A stretch of 64,000 nucleotides of DNA from Maricaulis sp042095695 (lineage in GTDB: Bacteria > Pseudomonadota > Alphaproteobacteria > Caulobacterales > Maricaulaceae), in assembly GCA_042095695.1 (NCBI GenBank), contig JBELMP010000001.1, positions 1 through 64,000 of the forward strand, written 5' to 3'. The notes under the pieces are model-generated. The model did not search any database. It was not told where the DNA came from and saw only the letters and a program-made list of their open reading frames with translations. A program made the position numbers and the translations under genes. Positions 16,769 to 25,219 of this stretch are shown here, piece after piece. The first letter of the stretch is position 1; every line of letters begins with the position of its first letter.

Positions 16769-17644
16769 ATGTTGCGTTCGTTGTGGATCCGCATCCCGGC
16801 CCTGTCTGGTCTCGGCCTTCTCGCCCTCCTCCTGGGGGCGCTCGGGCTGAATCTCGGCGGCTGCGCCATCCCCAAGCGAACACTCTCCGAACAGGTCGCA
16901 CTGATCGCCCCGCATACGGACATCCGCCTTCCGAAAGCCGAAACGCCGGTTCCGGCAGTTGTCATGCTGCATGGCTGTGGCGGTCAGCGGCAGGTCCAGG
17001 AGGATTATGCCACTGCCTATCTCGAACGGGGCTATGCGGTCATGATCATCGGCTCCAATGCAGCGCGCGATATTGGTCGCTTCGGCGCCATGAGCCAGGT
17101 CTGTACCGCGCTGCGCCTTTCCGGCCAGGAAAGAGCGGCGGATATCCACGCCGCAATCGCCCTGGCGCAAGCGAATGACGCGATAGACGCGTCTCGGCTG
17201 GCACTCATCGGGTGGAGTCATGGCGGCTGGACCATTCTGGACGCCCTCGCCCTGGCGGGTAGAGGCGACCCGCCGCCGGCTCTGACGGGTTCAGCTCACG
17301 GTCTCGACGGGGTCGAGCTGGCTATCGTCATGTATCCCTATTGCGGTTTTGCGGCCCTCAATGACGGCCGTGCGCGCAGCCCAGTGCCGATCCGGGCGAT
17401 CCTGGCCGGCGAAGACGCGATTGCGCCGGTAGGCGACTGCCGGGCCGATTTTGATCGCGCCGCACAAGTCGGGACAGATATTGAGCATGAGATCTGGCCG
17501 GACCTTACCCATGCTTTCGACGAGCCGAATGCGCCACCGCTTGATCCGCGAATTCGCTATGATGCCGAGGCGGCAGAACAGGCGCGGACGCAAACCCTGA
17601 TCTGGCTGGATGCAGCTTTTGAGCCGATCTCGGATCAGGGCTGA
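16769..17644 (+). CDS. Alpha/beta hydrolase, dienelactone-hydrolase-like, probable lipoprotein
   Basis: A 291-residue alpha/beta hydrolase. The N-terminus has a long hydrophobic helix ending in LNLGGC, an imperfect lipobox, so it may be membrane- or lipid-anchored facing the periplasm. Family features are the oxyanion-hole strand VVMLHGCGG (about 67), the nucleophile elbow GWSHGG (Ser near 149) and a late His in LTHAFDEP (about 248). The substrate is unknown. The ATG at 16769 is preferred over a TTG 36 bases upstream because it opens directly on the signal sequence. Its last bases overlap the stop of the convergent gdhZ. Confidence 0.8.
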   Translation: MLRSLWIRIPALSGLGLLALLLGALGLNLGGCAIPKRTLSEQVALIAPHTDIRLPKAETPVPAVVMLHGCGGQRQVQEDYATAYLERGYAVMIIGSNAARDIGRFGAMSQVCTALRLSGQERAADIHAAIALAQANDAIDASRLALIGWSHGGWTILDALALAGRGDPPPALTGSAHGLDGVELAIVMYPYCGFAALNDGRARSPVPIRAILAGEDAIAPVGDCRADFDRAAQVGTDIEHEIWPDLTHAFDEPNAPPLDPRIRYDAEAAEQARTQTLIWLDAAFEPISDQG

Positions 17645-20600
17645 GCGACGGCCGCCATCTCGCCGAGTTGCGTCGAAGCAATGGCGAGTTTGGACAAGGT
17701 CCAGCTTCCCGATGTTTCCAACTGACGCTGCACCAGATCGACCCGGCCGGCCTCCTCCTCATTGATCGTGTTCCAAGCCTCGACCAGACCTTCCGCCCAG
17801 TCCCGGGTCGGGGCCTCAATTCCGGCTGCAAGCGATCCGCCAGCCTGCTGCGCAAAGCGCATGGCAGATGCCGTAAAGGCCTGCTGGGAGGCGTAGAAGT
17901 CCTCCATCAACCGCCGTACAGCCAGCCGGTCCCAATGGAGTTCTGAAATCACGTCCTGGCCGGTCCCGCGCAGGCGGTCGAAGCGGAAACGTGCTCCCAT
18001 CGCATGGTAGAGATAGGCTGTTGAAGCCAAAGGCCAATCGCCATCACGTGCAAGGTCGATGACATCGGTGGAAGAGGTCAGGGGTCGCAGCTCAGCCACA
18101 GCCACGGCGAGATCCTCGGGTGCCCCAGCGGAGACAAAGGCATCCCGCCGCGCCGCGAAACCGTCCTTCTCATGCTGGGAAATAATCTCATGCACCATGC
18201 CACGCAGTGTCTGGACGCCCACCTGATAGGTCTCGATCACATCGCGGATCGGTTCGGCCTTGGCGAGATTGCGGTTCCGGTTGCGCCGGACCAGCCAATA
18301 GGTCTGCCGACGCAGAAGCCGGATGATTTCATCCATCAGATTCATCTGGACAACGGCAGGCGCCTGATTGTCCAGTGCGTTGATCCCGCTGATAATTTTA
18401 GAATAGCCGAAAATTTCGCGCCCGGCCTCGAAGGCGCGGACGATTGCCGGCACACCCGCCGTTGTGGAGTCAATCGCGCGATGGATAAAGGTCGGGCCGC
18501 CCAGATTGATGATTTCATTGCCCAGGATGGTCGAGATTATCTCCCGCTTCAGCCTGTGCCCGTGCATGGCATCGCCATAGCCGTTCAGTGCTCCGGGGAA
18601 GTAATTCACAAGCATTGAAGTGAAGTGCGGATCATCGGGTACATCCGACGCAACCAGCTGATCGAAGAGCGTGATCTTGGCATAGGAAATCAGCACCGCG
18701 AGTTCCGGCCGGGTCAGACCGAGCCCGCGCCCTTTGAGATTCCGGACCGCCTCGATCCCCGGAAGGAATTCCACCTCGCGATCGAGCTGACCCAATTCCT
18801 CAAGCCGCGACATGAAGCGCTCATGCGCGTCCAGGTCAGCCGCCGAAGTCCGCTCGGCCATGCTGAGCGCCAGCGATTGATCATAATTATGCAGGAGGAC
18901 ATTTTCCGCGACATTATCGGTCATCGATTCCAGCAATTCATTGCGGGACTCGCGGGTCATATCGCCGCCTTTGACCATGGGTCTCAGCAGGATCTTGATA
19001 TTGACCTCGTTATCAGAACTGTCCACGCCAGCCGAATTGTCGACAAAGTCGGCATTGGCCCGGCCGCCTTCTCTGCAGAACTCGATTCGGGCCTGCTGGG
19101 TAAAGCCGAGATTGGCGCCCTCGCCAATCACCTTGGCGCCGACCTCGTCGGCATTGATGCGAAGCGCATCATTGGCCTTGTCCCCGACCTCATAATGCTG
19201 TTCGGACGTGGCTTTGACATAGGTTCCGATCCCGCCGAACCAGAGCAGTTCGGTGGGAGCCTTGAGCAAGGCGGTAATCAGCTCGACAGGACTGACACTC
19301 TCCGCATCCAGTCCGGTCAAAGCCCTGATTTCGGGGCTGAGCGGGATCGCTTTGACATTACGTGGGAAAATACCACCGCCCTGGGAAATAAGAGCTTTGT
19401 CATAATCCTGCCAGCTGCTGCGCGGCAGGTCGAACATGCGTTTGCGTTCTTCCCACAGGCGTTCCGGGTCCTGCGGATCCGGGTCGATAAAGATATCGCG
19501 ATGATCGAAGGCGGCGACAAGGCGGATCTGCTTGGACAACAGCATGCCATTGCCGAACACATCGCCAGACATGTCGCCGACGCCGATCACGGTGAAAGGC
19601 TGGCTCTGGATATCCTTGCCGAGTTCGCGGAAATGGCGTTTGACCGATTCCCAGGCGCCGCGTGCAGTAATACCCATTTTCTTGTGGTCATAGCCGGCGG
19701 AGCCTCCCGAGGCGAAAGCATCACCGAGCCAGAAATCAAACTCGTCCTCGGCCAGCCCATTGGCCGTATCCGAGAAGGTCGCCGTACCCTTGTCCGCCGC
19801 GACCACGAGATAGGGGTCGTCATCATCCCAGCACATGGATCCTGGCGGCGGCACGACCGTATCGTCACTGATATTATCGGTCAGGTCCAGCAGGCCGCGA
19901 ATAAAGGTCTTGTAGGCCTCCCGCCCTGCCTCGAACACCTCTTCGCGTGAGCCGTTGCGTGGCAGGGATTTCGGATAGAAGCCGCCCTTGGACCCGACCG
20001 GCACAATGACAGAATTCTTGACTTGCTGCGCCTTGACCAGACCCAGGACTTCGGTCCGGAAATCATCGCGCCGATCGGACCAGCGCAAACCGCCGCGGGC
20101 GACCGGCCCGAAACGGATATGAACGCCTTCCACATCGGGCGCCCAGACGAAAATTTCGCGATAGGGCTTGGGCAAGGGAAGCGCATCGAGGCTTTCACTG
20201 GCAATCTTGATCGCGATCCGCGGTTTGACTGCGCCCTCGGCATCACGCTGATAGAAATTTGTCCGCAGCGTAGCCTGCATCAGCTGGAAGATCCGGCGCA
20301 GGGCGCGGTCGTGATCAAGGCTCGGCACGTCATCGAGCAAGCCCTGGATCTGCTCGCAGACCGTATCCACAGCCTCCGTCCGCTGACGCCAATCGCCCTC
20401 GAAAGCCGGATCGAACTTGACGCGGGCCAGTTCCAGCAGACCGCGGGCAATATCCGGATAGGTTGCCAGCGCCTCTTCCTGAATGGTCTGCGACGGATCC
20501 AGCCCGGTCTGCTGTCGATAGCGCGCAAATGTCCGTAACAGGGCGGCTTCGCGCCAGCTAATGCCGATCTCGACAATCAGGCGGTTGAAGCCGTCATCCT

Positions 20601-22563
20601 CGGTACGCGATTCCGACATGGCCAGAAGCGCGTCTTCCAGGACCGGCCCGATTTCATCGATAGCGTGCTTGCGTACGGCTTCGGATTTCATTTCGAAATC
20701 ATGCACATAAGCACGATCTGGCTTACCACCGCCCGGTGCGCGCCGGTCGATGGGATATCCGGTCTCCTGGATCACGACCAGGCCCAGATTCTCCAGCACC
20801 GGCATGACCCGGGACAGGGAAACCGGCTTGCCGATCCTGTAGATTTTCAGGCGCAGCTCATGCTCCCCATCATCGGGCTCGCGATAGACGCGCACAGCGA
20901 CCTGTTTGGGATCCGTATCCAGGCTCTCGATCTTGAGCACATCCTGGAGCGCCTCTTCCGGGTCATAAAGCTCGCGATAGCCGGCCTTGAAGGCACCGTC
21001 ATAGACAGGCATGCGCATGCGCACGACTTCCGTCGCGGTGCGGCGCACATGGGTTTCGAAATCATCCTCCCAGGTCCGTGCCAGCATGGCGACCCGGCGT
21101 TCGAGGTCCTGGGTATCCGGCTCGGGATGATCAAACGGGTTCAGGCCGATGATGAAATGCACCCGCGCCAGGGCGCTGTCACCGAATTGCGGATAATAGG
21201 CGGACAGGCGGCCATCAAAGGCCTCGCGAATAAGTTCGCCCGCCTGTTCGCGAACCTTGGAATTATAGCGGTCGCGCGGCACGAAAAGCAGGGCGGAGAC
21301 GAACCGGTCAAACTGGTCCCGGCGAATGAAAAGCTTGGTTCGCGGACGGTCGTGCAGATGCAAAATGCCGAGGCTGATTTCCAGCAGATCATCCTCATCC
21401 ATCTGGAAGAGTTCATCGCGGGGGAAATTCTCAACCGTATTGCGGAGTTTCTTGGCATTGTGCGTACCCGGCGTCTTGCCCGCTCGCTCGAGCACGCGGC
21501 GAACCTTGCGCCGGATCAGCGGCACAGCACTGGCGCTCTGGTCATAGGCCTCGGCGGTGAACAGGCCGACAAAACGCGCCTCACCGATCACCGCGCCATC
21601 CTCACGATAGCGTTTGACGCCGATATAATCCTTGTAGACCCGGCGATGGACGCGGGACTTCATATTCGCCTTGGCCACGATAATGGGTGAGGGTTCGCGC
21701 AAGAAGGTCTCGATCGCCGGCGTCAGAACGGCGGGTTCTGATCCCTTGCGCAAGACATGGCGATCAGGATCCCGCAGCACGCCGCGCCCGGTCTCCAGGC
21801 GAACCCGGGGGAACCGGTCGGCCATGGATCCGTCTTCATCGACATCGAATTCATACATGCGGCAGCCGAGAAAGGCGAAATGATCATCCCGGATCCAGCG
21901 CAGGAATTCGAGGGATTCCTGCAATTCCTCAGGCGAGGCATGGGTCTTGGCCTGTTCGAGATGCGCGATCGCGTCATCCATCTGAGCGCGCATGTCGGAC
22001 CAGTCTTCCACGGCGACCCGCACATCACTTAGCGTCGCTTCCACGCCCTCGATCAGCGTGCGCTGGGACAGGTCGTCAAGCGGCGCGAGATGCACCTGGA
22101 TCATCGACTCAGGCAGGCAGACCCCGCCTTCATCGATCCGGGCGCCAGCCTGATCGCGGCGCGCCTGAACAATCGGGTGGAACATGGCGAGGATGTTATG
22201 GCCCTGCGCCCCGATCTCGGCCATCACCGAGTCAACAATGAACGGCCGGTCTCGTCCAACGATTTCCAGAATGCTCCGAGGCATTTCGCTGCCATCGGCG
22301 CGCTGGGCCGGTCGCATGCGAACCAGGATTTCGTCATGTCCGCGCTGCTGGCCGAACGCCCAGAATTCCAGCGCTATGCTTGCCAGGTCAATCGAGGAAA
22401 CGTGCTCGAGATCTTCCTGTAACGCATCATCAAAGATTTGAGAAAAAAAGGAGTTTCCGAGTTCGCCGCATTCACCGCCATAGCGTTTAAGCCATAGCGC
22501 GCGTGCCGCCTCCATGAACTCTGCCCGTTCGTATGCGTGCGCGACTCCGACGACCGCTCCCAT
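17635..22563 (-). CDS. gdhZ: NAD-specific glutamate dehydrogenase, large (about 180 kDa) class
   Basis: A 1642-residue enzyme of the bacterial 180-kDa NAD-GDH class, which deaminates glutamate to 2-oxoglutarate with NAD. The long N-terminal regulatory part contains ACT-like segments. The catalytic core is around residues 810-1250, with ARGGLRWSDRRDDFRTEVLG (near 834) and the VPVGSKGGFYPK substrate-lysine region, followed by an NAD-binding half and a helical C-terminus. In Caulobacter crescentus the orthologous GdhZ also stimulates FtsZ GTPase and links glutamate metabolism to division; whether that holds here is inference. No frameshift is seen. It is monocistronic, with a repeat-rich upstream region. 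Confidence 0.95.
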   Translation of the reverse strand: MGAVVGVAHAYERAEFMEAARALWLKRYGGECGELGNSFFSQIFDDALQEDLEHVSSIDLASIALEFWAFGQQRGHDEILVRMRPAQRADGSEMPRSILEIVGRDRPFIVDSVMAEIGAQGHNILAMFHPIVQARRDQAGARIDEGGVCLPESMIQVHLAPLDDLSQRTLIEGVEATLSDVRVAVEDWSDMRAQMDDAIAHLEQAKTHASPEELQESLEFLRWIRDDHFAFLGCRMYEFDVDEDGSMADRFPRVRLETGRGVLRDPDRHVLRKGSEPAVLTPAIETFLREPSPIIVAKANMKSRVHRRVYKDYIGVKRYREDGAVIGEARFVGLFTAEAYDQSASAVPLIRRKVRRVLERAGKTPGTHNAKKLRNTVENFPRDELFQMDEDDLLEISLGILHLHDRPRTKLFIRRDQFDRFVSALLFVPRDRYNSKVREQAGELIREAFDGRLSAYYPQFGDSALARVHFIIGLNPFDHPEPDTQDLERRVAMLARTWEDDFETHVRRTATEVVRMRMPVYDGAFKAGYRELYDPEEALQDVLKIESLDTDPKQVAVRVYREPDDGEHELRLKIYRIGKPVSLSRVMPVLENLGLVVIQETGYPIDRRAPGGGKPDRAYVHDFEMKSEAVRKHAIDEIGPVLEDALLAMSESRTEDDGFNRLIVEIGISWREAALLRTFARYRQQTGLDPSQTIQEEALATYPDIARGLLELARVKFDPAFEGDWRQRTEAVDTVCEQIQGLLDDVPSLDHDRALRRIFQLMQATLRTNFYQRDAEGAVKPRIAIKIASESLDALPLPKPYREIFVWAPDVEGVHIRFGPVARGGLRWSDRRDDFRTEVLGLVKAQQVKNSVIVPVGSKGGFYPKSLPRNGSREEVFEAGREAYKTFIRGLLDLTDNISDDTVVPPPGSMCWDDDDPYLVVAADKGTATFSDTANGLAEDEFDFWLGDAFASGGSAGYDHKKMGITARGAWESVKRHFRELGKDIQSQPFTVIGVGDMSGDVFGNGMLLSKQIRLVAAFDHRDIFIDPDPQDPERLWEERKRMFDLPRSSWQDYDKALISQGGGIFPRNVKAIPLSPEIRALTGLDAESVSPVELITALLKAPTELLWFGGIGTYVKATSEQHYEVGDKANDALRINADEVGAKVIGEGANLGFTQQARIEFCREGGRANADFVDNSAGVDSSDNEVNIKILLRPMVKGGDMTRESRNELLESMTDNVAENVLLHNYDQSLALSMAERTSAADLDAHERFMSRLEELGQLDREVEFLPGIEAVRNLKGRGLGLTRPELAVLISYAKITLFDQLVASDVPDDPHFTSMLVNYFPGALNGYGDAMHGHRLKREIISTILGNEIINLGGPTFIHRAIDSTTAGVPAIVRAFEAGREIFGYSKIISGINALDNQAPAVVQMNLMDEIIRLLRRQTYWLVRRNRNRNLAKAEPIRDVIETYQVGVQTLRGMVHEIISQHEKDGFAARRDAFVSAGAPEDLAVAVAELRPLTSSTDVIDLARDGDWPLASTAYLYHAMGARFRFDRLRGTGQDVISELHWDRLAVRRLMEDFYASQQAFTASAMRFAQQAGGSLAAGIEAPTRDWAEGLVEAWNTINEEEAGRVDLVQRQLETSGSWTLSKLAIASTQLGEMAAVAQP

Positions 22564-22856
22564 AGCCCAGCTCCCTGACTTGGACGACCTCAGGCGAGCC
22601 TAATCCTGTTCGCGCCAAGCGCAAGCGAAGTCGGCGGTTATTGCGGGCTAGCATACACCTGCCGGCGACAAGGCCGGTCAGGACAAGATCAAGTAGATAT
22701 TAATCTATTCAGGAGCGTTCGGCGTCACCGGGAAAGGGACAGGGGACCCGGTGACGCCTTTCAGACCTCAAGCGGCTGGCTGGGGGGACGCACGTTAGAG
22801 GCCTGACGCTCTTCGATGTGCGGACCTGTTGGGGAGGTCGGTCCGCGCACCGGATA
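22564..22856. promoter_or_regulatory. Repeat-rich non-coding region upstream of gdhZ
   Basis: About 290 bases with no convincing gene. It holds three inverted repeats: TAGAT-N4-ATCTA (22694-22707), an operator-sized AT-rich palindrome; a perfect 12-bp repeat GGCGTCACCGGG / CCCGGTGACGCC (22721-22732 and 22747-22758, 14-base loop); and a stem built on CGGACC/GGTCCG (22821-22845) just behind the 32-residue ORF on the minus strand. None has a clear T-run, so they look like operators or RNA structures in the gdhZ leader rather than standard terminators. Confidence 0.45.
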
Positions 22857-22955
22857 TCAACTTATGTAGAGACCGGAGGGCTGATTCCAAGAGTAAGCCG
22901 CAAGCGTTGCCATCAGAACCAGTCCGGCGATCGCGATAGACGCAAAGCGTGCCAT
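22857..22955 (-). CDS. Tiny predicted membrane protein, 32 residues
   Basis: A 32-codon frame starting ATG at 22955 with a GAGGAG ribosome site 4-5 bases upstream. It encodes a positively charged start (MARF), one hydrophobic helix of about 18 residues (ASIAIAGLVLMATLAAY) and a short polar tail ending in GLYIS. This is the shape of a single-span small membrane protein or an uncleaved signal anchor. Not recognised. It lies between the four-gene operon and gdhZ on the same strand, about 110 bases after the 82-residue gene, and a hairpin follows its stop. Confidence 0.5.
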   Translation of the reverse strand: MARFASIAIAGLVLMATLAAYSWNQPSGLYIS

Positions 22956-23063
22956 GATCTCCTCGCTTTCATCACAGCGGCCCCACGCCGCTGTTAAGGG
23001 TCATATGGGGAGGGCGCGCCAGTTTTGCACCCCACACCACGTCACAGCTTTGTGAGGTCCCGA

Positions 23064-23312
23064 TCAGTTCGATCGCAGCCCCCGACCGGGCTGAACATGA
23101 ATGACCTTGTCGGACTGCAGGGACTCCCGCACCCGCTGCAATCCCAGCTGCACAATCTCGACGAGATAGTGCAGATCATCTGCGTCCAGTTCGAGACCAT
23201 CGAGCTCCAGCTTAGCGAGGTTGACCGCCATTTCTGCGCGCTCGAGACGCTCCCTGTCGCTATGCGCCATCGGATTAAGACGAAAATTCGGGTCAAAAGA
23301 GTGTTGCGGCAT
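23064..23312 (-). CDS. Small helical protein of unknown function, last gene of four-gene operon
   Basis: An 82-residue acidic, mostly helical protein (ERAEMAVNLAKLELDGLEL, then YLVEIVQLGLQRVRESL), with no Cys and no membrane segment. Not recognised. Its ATG overlaps the stop of the preceding isochorismatase-like gene (TAATG arrangement), so it is translationally coupled and probably made in proportion to it. The spacing of leucines and aliphatic residues would suit a small adaptor that binds a partner protein, but that is inference. Confidence 0.75.
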   Translation of the reverse strand: MPQHSFDPNFRLNPMAHSDRERLERAEMAVNLAKLELDGLELDADDLHYLVEIVQLGLQRVRESLQSDKVIHVQPGRGLRSN

Positions 23313-23932
23313 TATCCAGTCCCTCGCAGCAAGAATTCATGATCAAACGCGCCCGCCATCCAATCGGATTCCACGCTCGAATAGGGCGCGATGCGCACCA
23401 GGCGGCTTAGAAGTTCAAACGCCATATTTCCGGTCTTCCCGCCGGTTTCAGCGGTCAGGGCCGGGGCGCCCATGGCTTCAGGAATAATGGTCAGCACATG
23501 ATCACAGGCATGGGCATCAAAGGCGGTGGCCAGCACTGAAAATGGCGCCGAACATCCCACGACGTAAACCGGGGTTTGGCTGCAGCTCTCTATCACGCGA
23601 CCGAAATCAGGATCGGCATAGGCGGACAGCGCGGTGCGGATAAAGACCGTTTCGCGTGCCAGCGGTTCCAGGCCGGTTATCGGCACGGCCTGACATGCCA
23701 GCGCCGCGCCGGATTCCGCACCCTGCGGGGCCAGCTCGCCGGGCACGGGCTCACCCTGGAACTGACTATGGATAACACGCCAGCCGGAATGACGGGCCGT
23801 TATCAATAGCCTTCGAATATGGCTGACCACGCGAGGATCGATACCCCGTGAAGCGTGCCCGGGATCATGCTCGGCAGGACCGGTGCCCGCAGATTGCTGG
23901 CAGTCCAGCAGGAAGAGGGTTGGGCGCATCAT
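23312..23932 (-). CDS. Isochorismatase-fold (cysteine hydrolase-like) protein with altered active site
   Basis: A 206-residue protein of the isochorismatase-like superfamily. The first catalytic Asp is present in FLLDCQQS (about residue 9). In the usual active-site positions, however, the Lys strand reads VFIRTALSAY (Arg instead of Lys) and the helix that normally carries the nucleophilic Cys reads GCSAPFSVLATAFDA, which aligns with Ser at the Cys position. True isochorismatases also lack the Cys, so a different reaction or a non-catalytic role are both possible. The start overlaps the GNAT stop behind a GGAGGAGG site; the two adjacent ATGs at 23932 and 23929 cannot be separated. Confidence 0.8.
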   Translation of the reverse strand: MMRPTLFLLDCQQSAGTGPAEHDPGHASRGIDPRVVSHIRRLLITARHSGWRVIHSQFQGEPVPGELAPQGAESGAALACQAVPITGLEPLARETVFIRTALSAYADPDFGRVIESCSQTPVYVVGCSAPFSVLATAFDAHACDHVLTIIPEAMGAPALTAETGGKTGNMAFELLSRLVRIAPYSSVESDWMAGAFDHEFLLRGTG

Positions 23933-24516
23933 GCGGCCTCCTCCTTCTCCGGCTGCATCCGCTGCAAGGAGTGGTCAAAGGGGCCGGGCTGGTCCCACTC
24001 TCCGTCGGGACGAATCAGCACCATCGGGTCGGTCGTGTCGGAAATGGCATCCGCCGGGGGCTGAACGATGCGCTCGATCTCGACGTATTCATAATCGGAA
24101 AACGCAAAGCTCGGACGGTCCTCGCGGACCCGAAAACCGTGACTGCGCCAGTATTTGACCCGATCCAGCTGGGCGTGGCCAAGGACTTTGCGATAACCGC
24201 GACGCGCCGCATAGCGCAGCGCTTCCTGCATCAGAACATGCATCACGCCAAATCTACGGAAGGCGGTCAGGACAGAGGCGCGCTCAACCTTGGCGAAATC
24301 AGCAAACCAGCGCAGGCGCAGCACACCGACCGGCTCGCCATTGAGCCAGGCGATGAGATGTGAGGCGCCAACAAAATCATTGCCGTCATACTCTTCGTGG
24401 AAGGGTGCGAGTTGCTCGCCCAAATAGGTCACGCCGCGCAATGTCATGGCCATGACGACATGGTCGAGACTGCGCGCCACGCTGACCACGACAGTGTGTT
24501 CAGTTGTCTTGGGCAT
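23929..24516 (-). CDS. GNAT-family N-acyltransferase
   Basis: A 195-residue GNAT-fold protein. Strand LIAWLNGEPVGVLRLRWF (about 58-75) is the family's central beta-hairpin. RASVLTAFRRFGVMHVLMQEAL matches the acetyl-CoA-binding motif A region, though its R/Q-x-x-G-x-A loop is degenerate. RRGYRKVLGHAQLDRVKYWRSHGF is the typical motif B end. The C-terminal 40 residues are an extension with a conserved-looking DPMVLIRPDGEWDQPGPFDH segment. The acyl donor and acceptor are unknown. It overlaps its upstream neighbour by 17 bases and its downstream neighbour by about 4 bases. An AGAGGAG site precedes the ATG. Confidence 0.82.
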   Translation of the reverse strand: MPKTTEHTVVVSVARSLDHVVMAMTLRGVTYLGEQLAPFHEEYDGNDFVGASHLIAWLNGEPVGVLRLRWFADFAKVERASVLTAFRRFGVMHVLMQEALRYAARRGYRKVLGHAQLDRVKYWRSHGFRVREDRPSFAFSDYEYVEIERIVQPPADAISDTTDPMVLIRPDGEWDQPGPFDHSLQRMQPEKEEAA

Positions 24517-25147
24517 GCTGATACTCCTCTGCTTGGCGTCCGGTTGCGCTCAGATGGCGGGCTAGTCGCGTCGGAAAACGCGTGCTGCCATAGAGCGGCG
24601 CCGTGCCGTCCGGACGACCAATTTCAACAAAATGCAGGCGCTTCATCAGGGCGCCCCCCTTGAGGGAACGTGCGCGGGCATAGACGCGAATATCGCGATA
24701 GAAGTGATACCAGCCGGCCAGCAGGCCGCGCAGCGCGGCGAGTTGAGCCATCGGCGTTCGCCCCGCCATCGCCCAGGACAGCAGGGCGACAGCCGGTTGA
24801 TCCAGCGTGCAGACCCAGCCCTCGCGGGCATTTTCAAAGCCAAACCGCCCGTCCAACAAGGCCGCACGACCGGCTTCTGTCAGCGGAATGGAGGCCAGAA
24901 GAGCATCGGGTAAACCGCGATGAAAGCGCATATGCAAGGAGCGCCCGGTCCAGGCCTGCACCCGGGCTATGGCGGCGGCGGACGCGATTTCACCCTCGAT
25001 CAACTGATCGGCCAGGCCATGAAAGGCACCGATATCCGCCGCCCCGACCGGCTGGAAACCATAACGGCCAAGCGTAAAGTCCAGTTTCGCACGAGGAAAT
25101 TGAAGAAGCGGCCTGCTTGGCTTAGATTGTAAGTCTTGAAAGGGCAA
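24500..25147 (-). CDS. Unknown protein, first gene of the LysR-divergent operon
   Basis: A 215-residue soluble protein I cannot place in a family. It is Arg/Ala/Leu rich, with a probable alpha/beta N-terminal half (LDFTLGRYGFQPVGAADIGAFHG), a Trp-containing centre (REGWVCTLDQPAVALLSWAM) and a basic C-terminal part (FYRDIRVYARARSLKGGALMKRLHFVEIGRPDGT). It starts with TTG at 25147: a perfect AGGAGG lies 7 bases upstream and no in-frame ATG occurs nearby. It heads the operon that continues with the GNAT gene, and is divergent from the LysR gene across 72 bases, a common sign of control by that regulator. Confidence 0.75.
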   Translation of the reverse strand: MPFQDLQSKPSRPLLQFPRAKLDFTLGRYGFQPVGAADIGAFHGLADQLIEGEIASAAAIARVQAWTGRSLHMRFHRGLPDALLASIPLTEAGRAALLDGRFGFENAREGWVCTLDQPAVALLSWAMAGRTPMAQLAALRGLLAGWYHFYRDIRVYARARSLKGGALMKRLHFVEIGRPDGTAPLYGSTRFPTRLARHLSATGRQAEEYQHAQDN

Positions 25148-25219
25148 AAGGCCGCCTCCTGAACGTCGAGAACAGGGTTAACACCCCGACGCAAAGCAGG
25201 CCTCAGCGAAGTTGGAATA

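Noticed and set aside
18625..19950. Long plus-strand open frame (441 codons) inside gdhZ
   Set aside because: Fully antisense to a well-conserved enzyme. It arises from GC-rich codon usage and has no family-like content.
22721..22758. 12-bp inverted repeat considered as a terminator
   Set aside because: No T-tract on either strand, so it is kept only as a possible operator or RNA structure.
23042..23296. 84-codon minus-strand frame overlapping the 82-residue protein
   Set aside because: Different frame, no ribosome site. The 82-codon frame has a stop-start overlap with the upstream gene.
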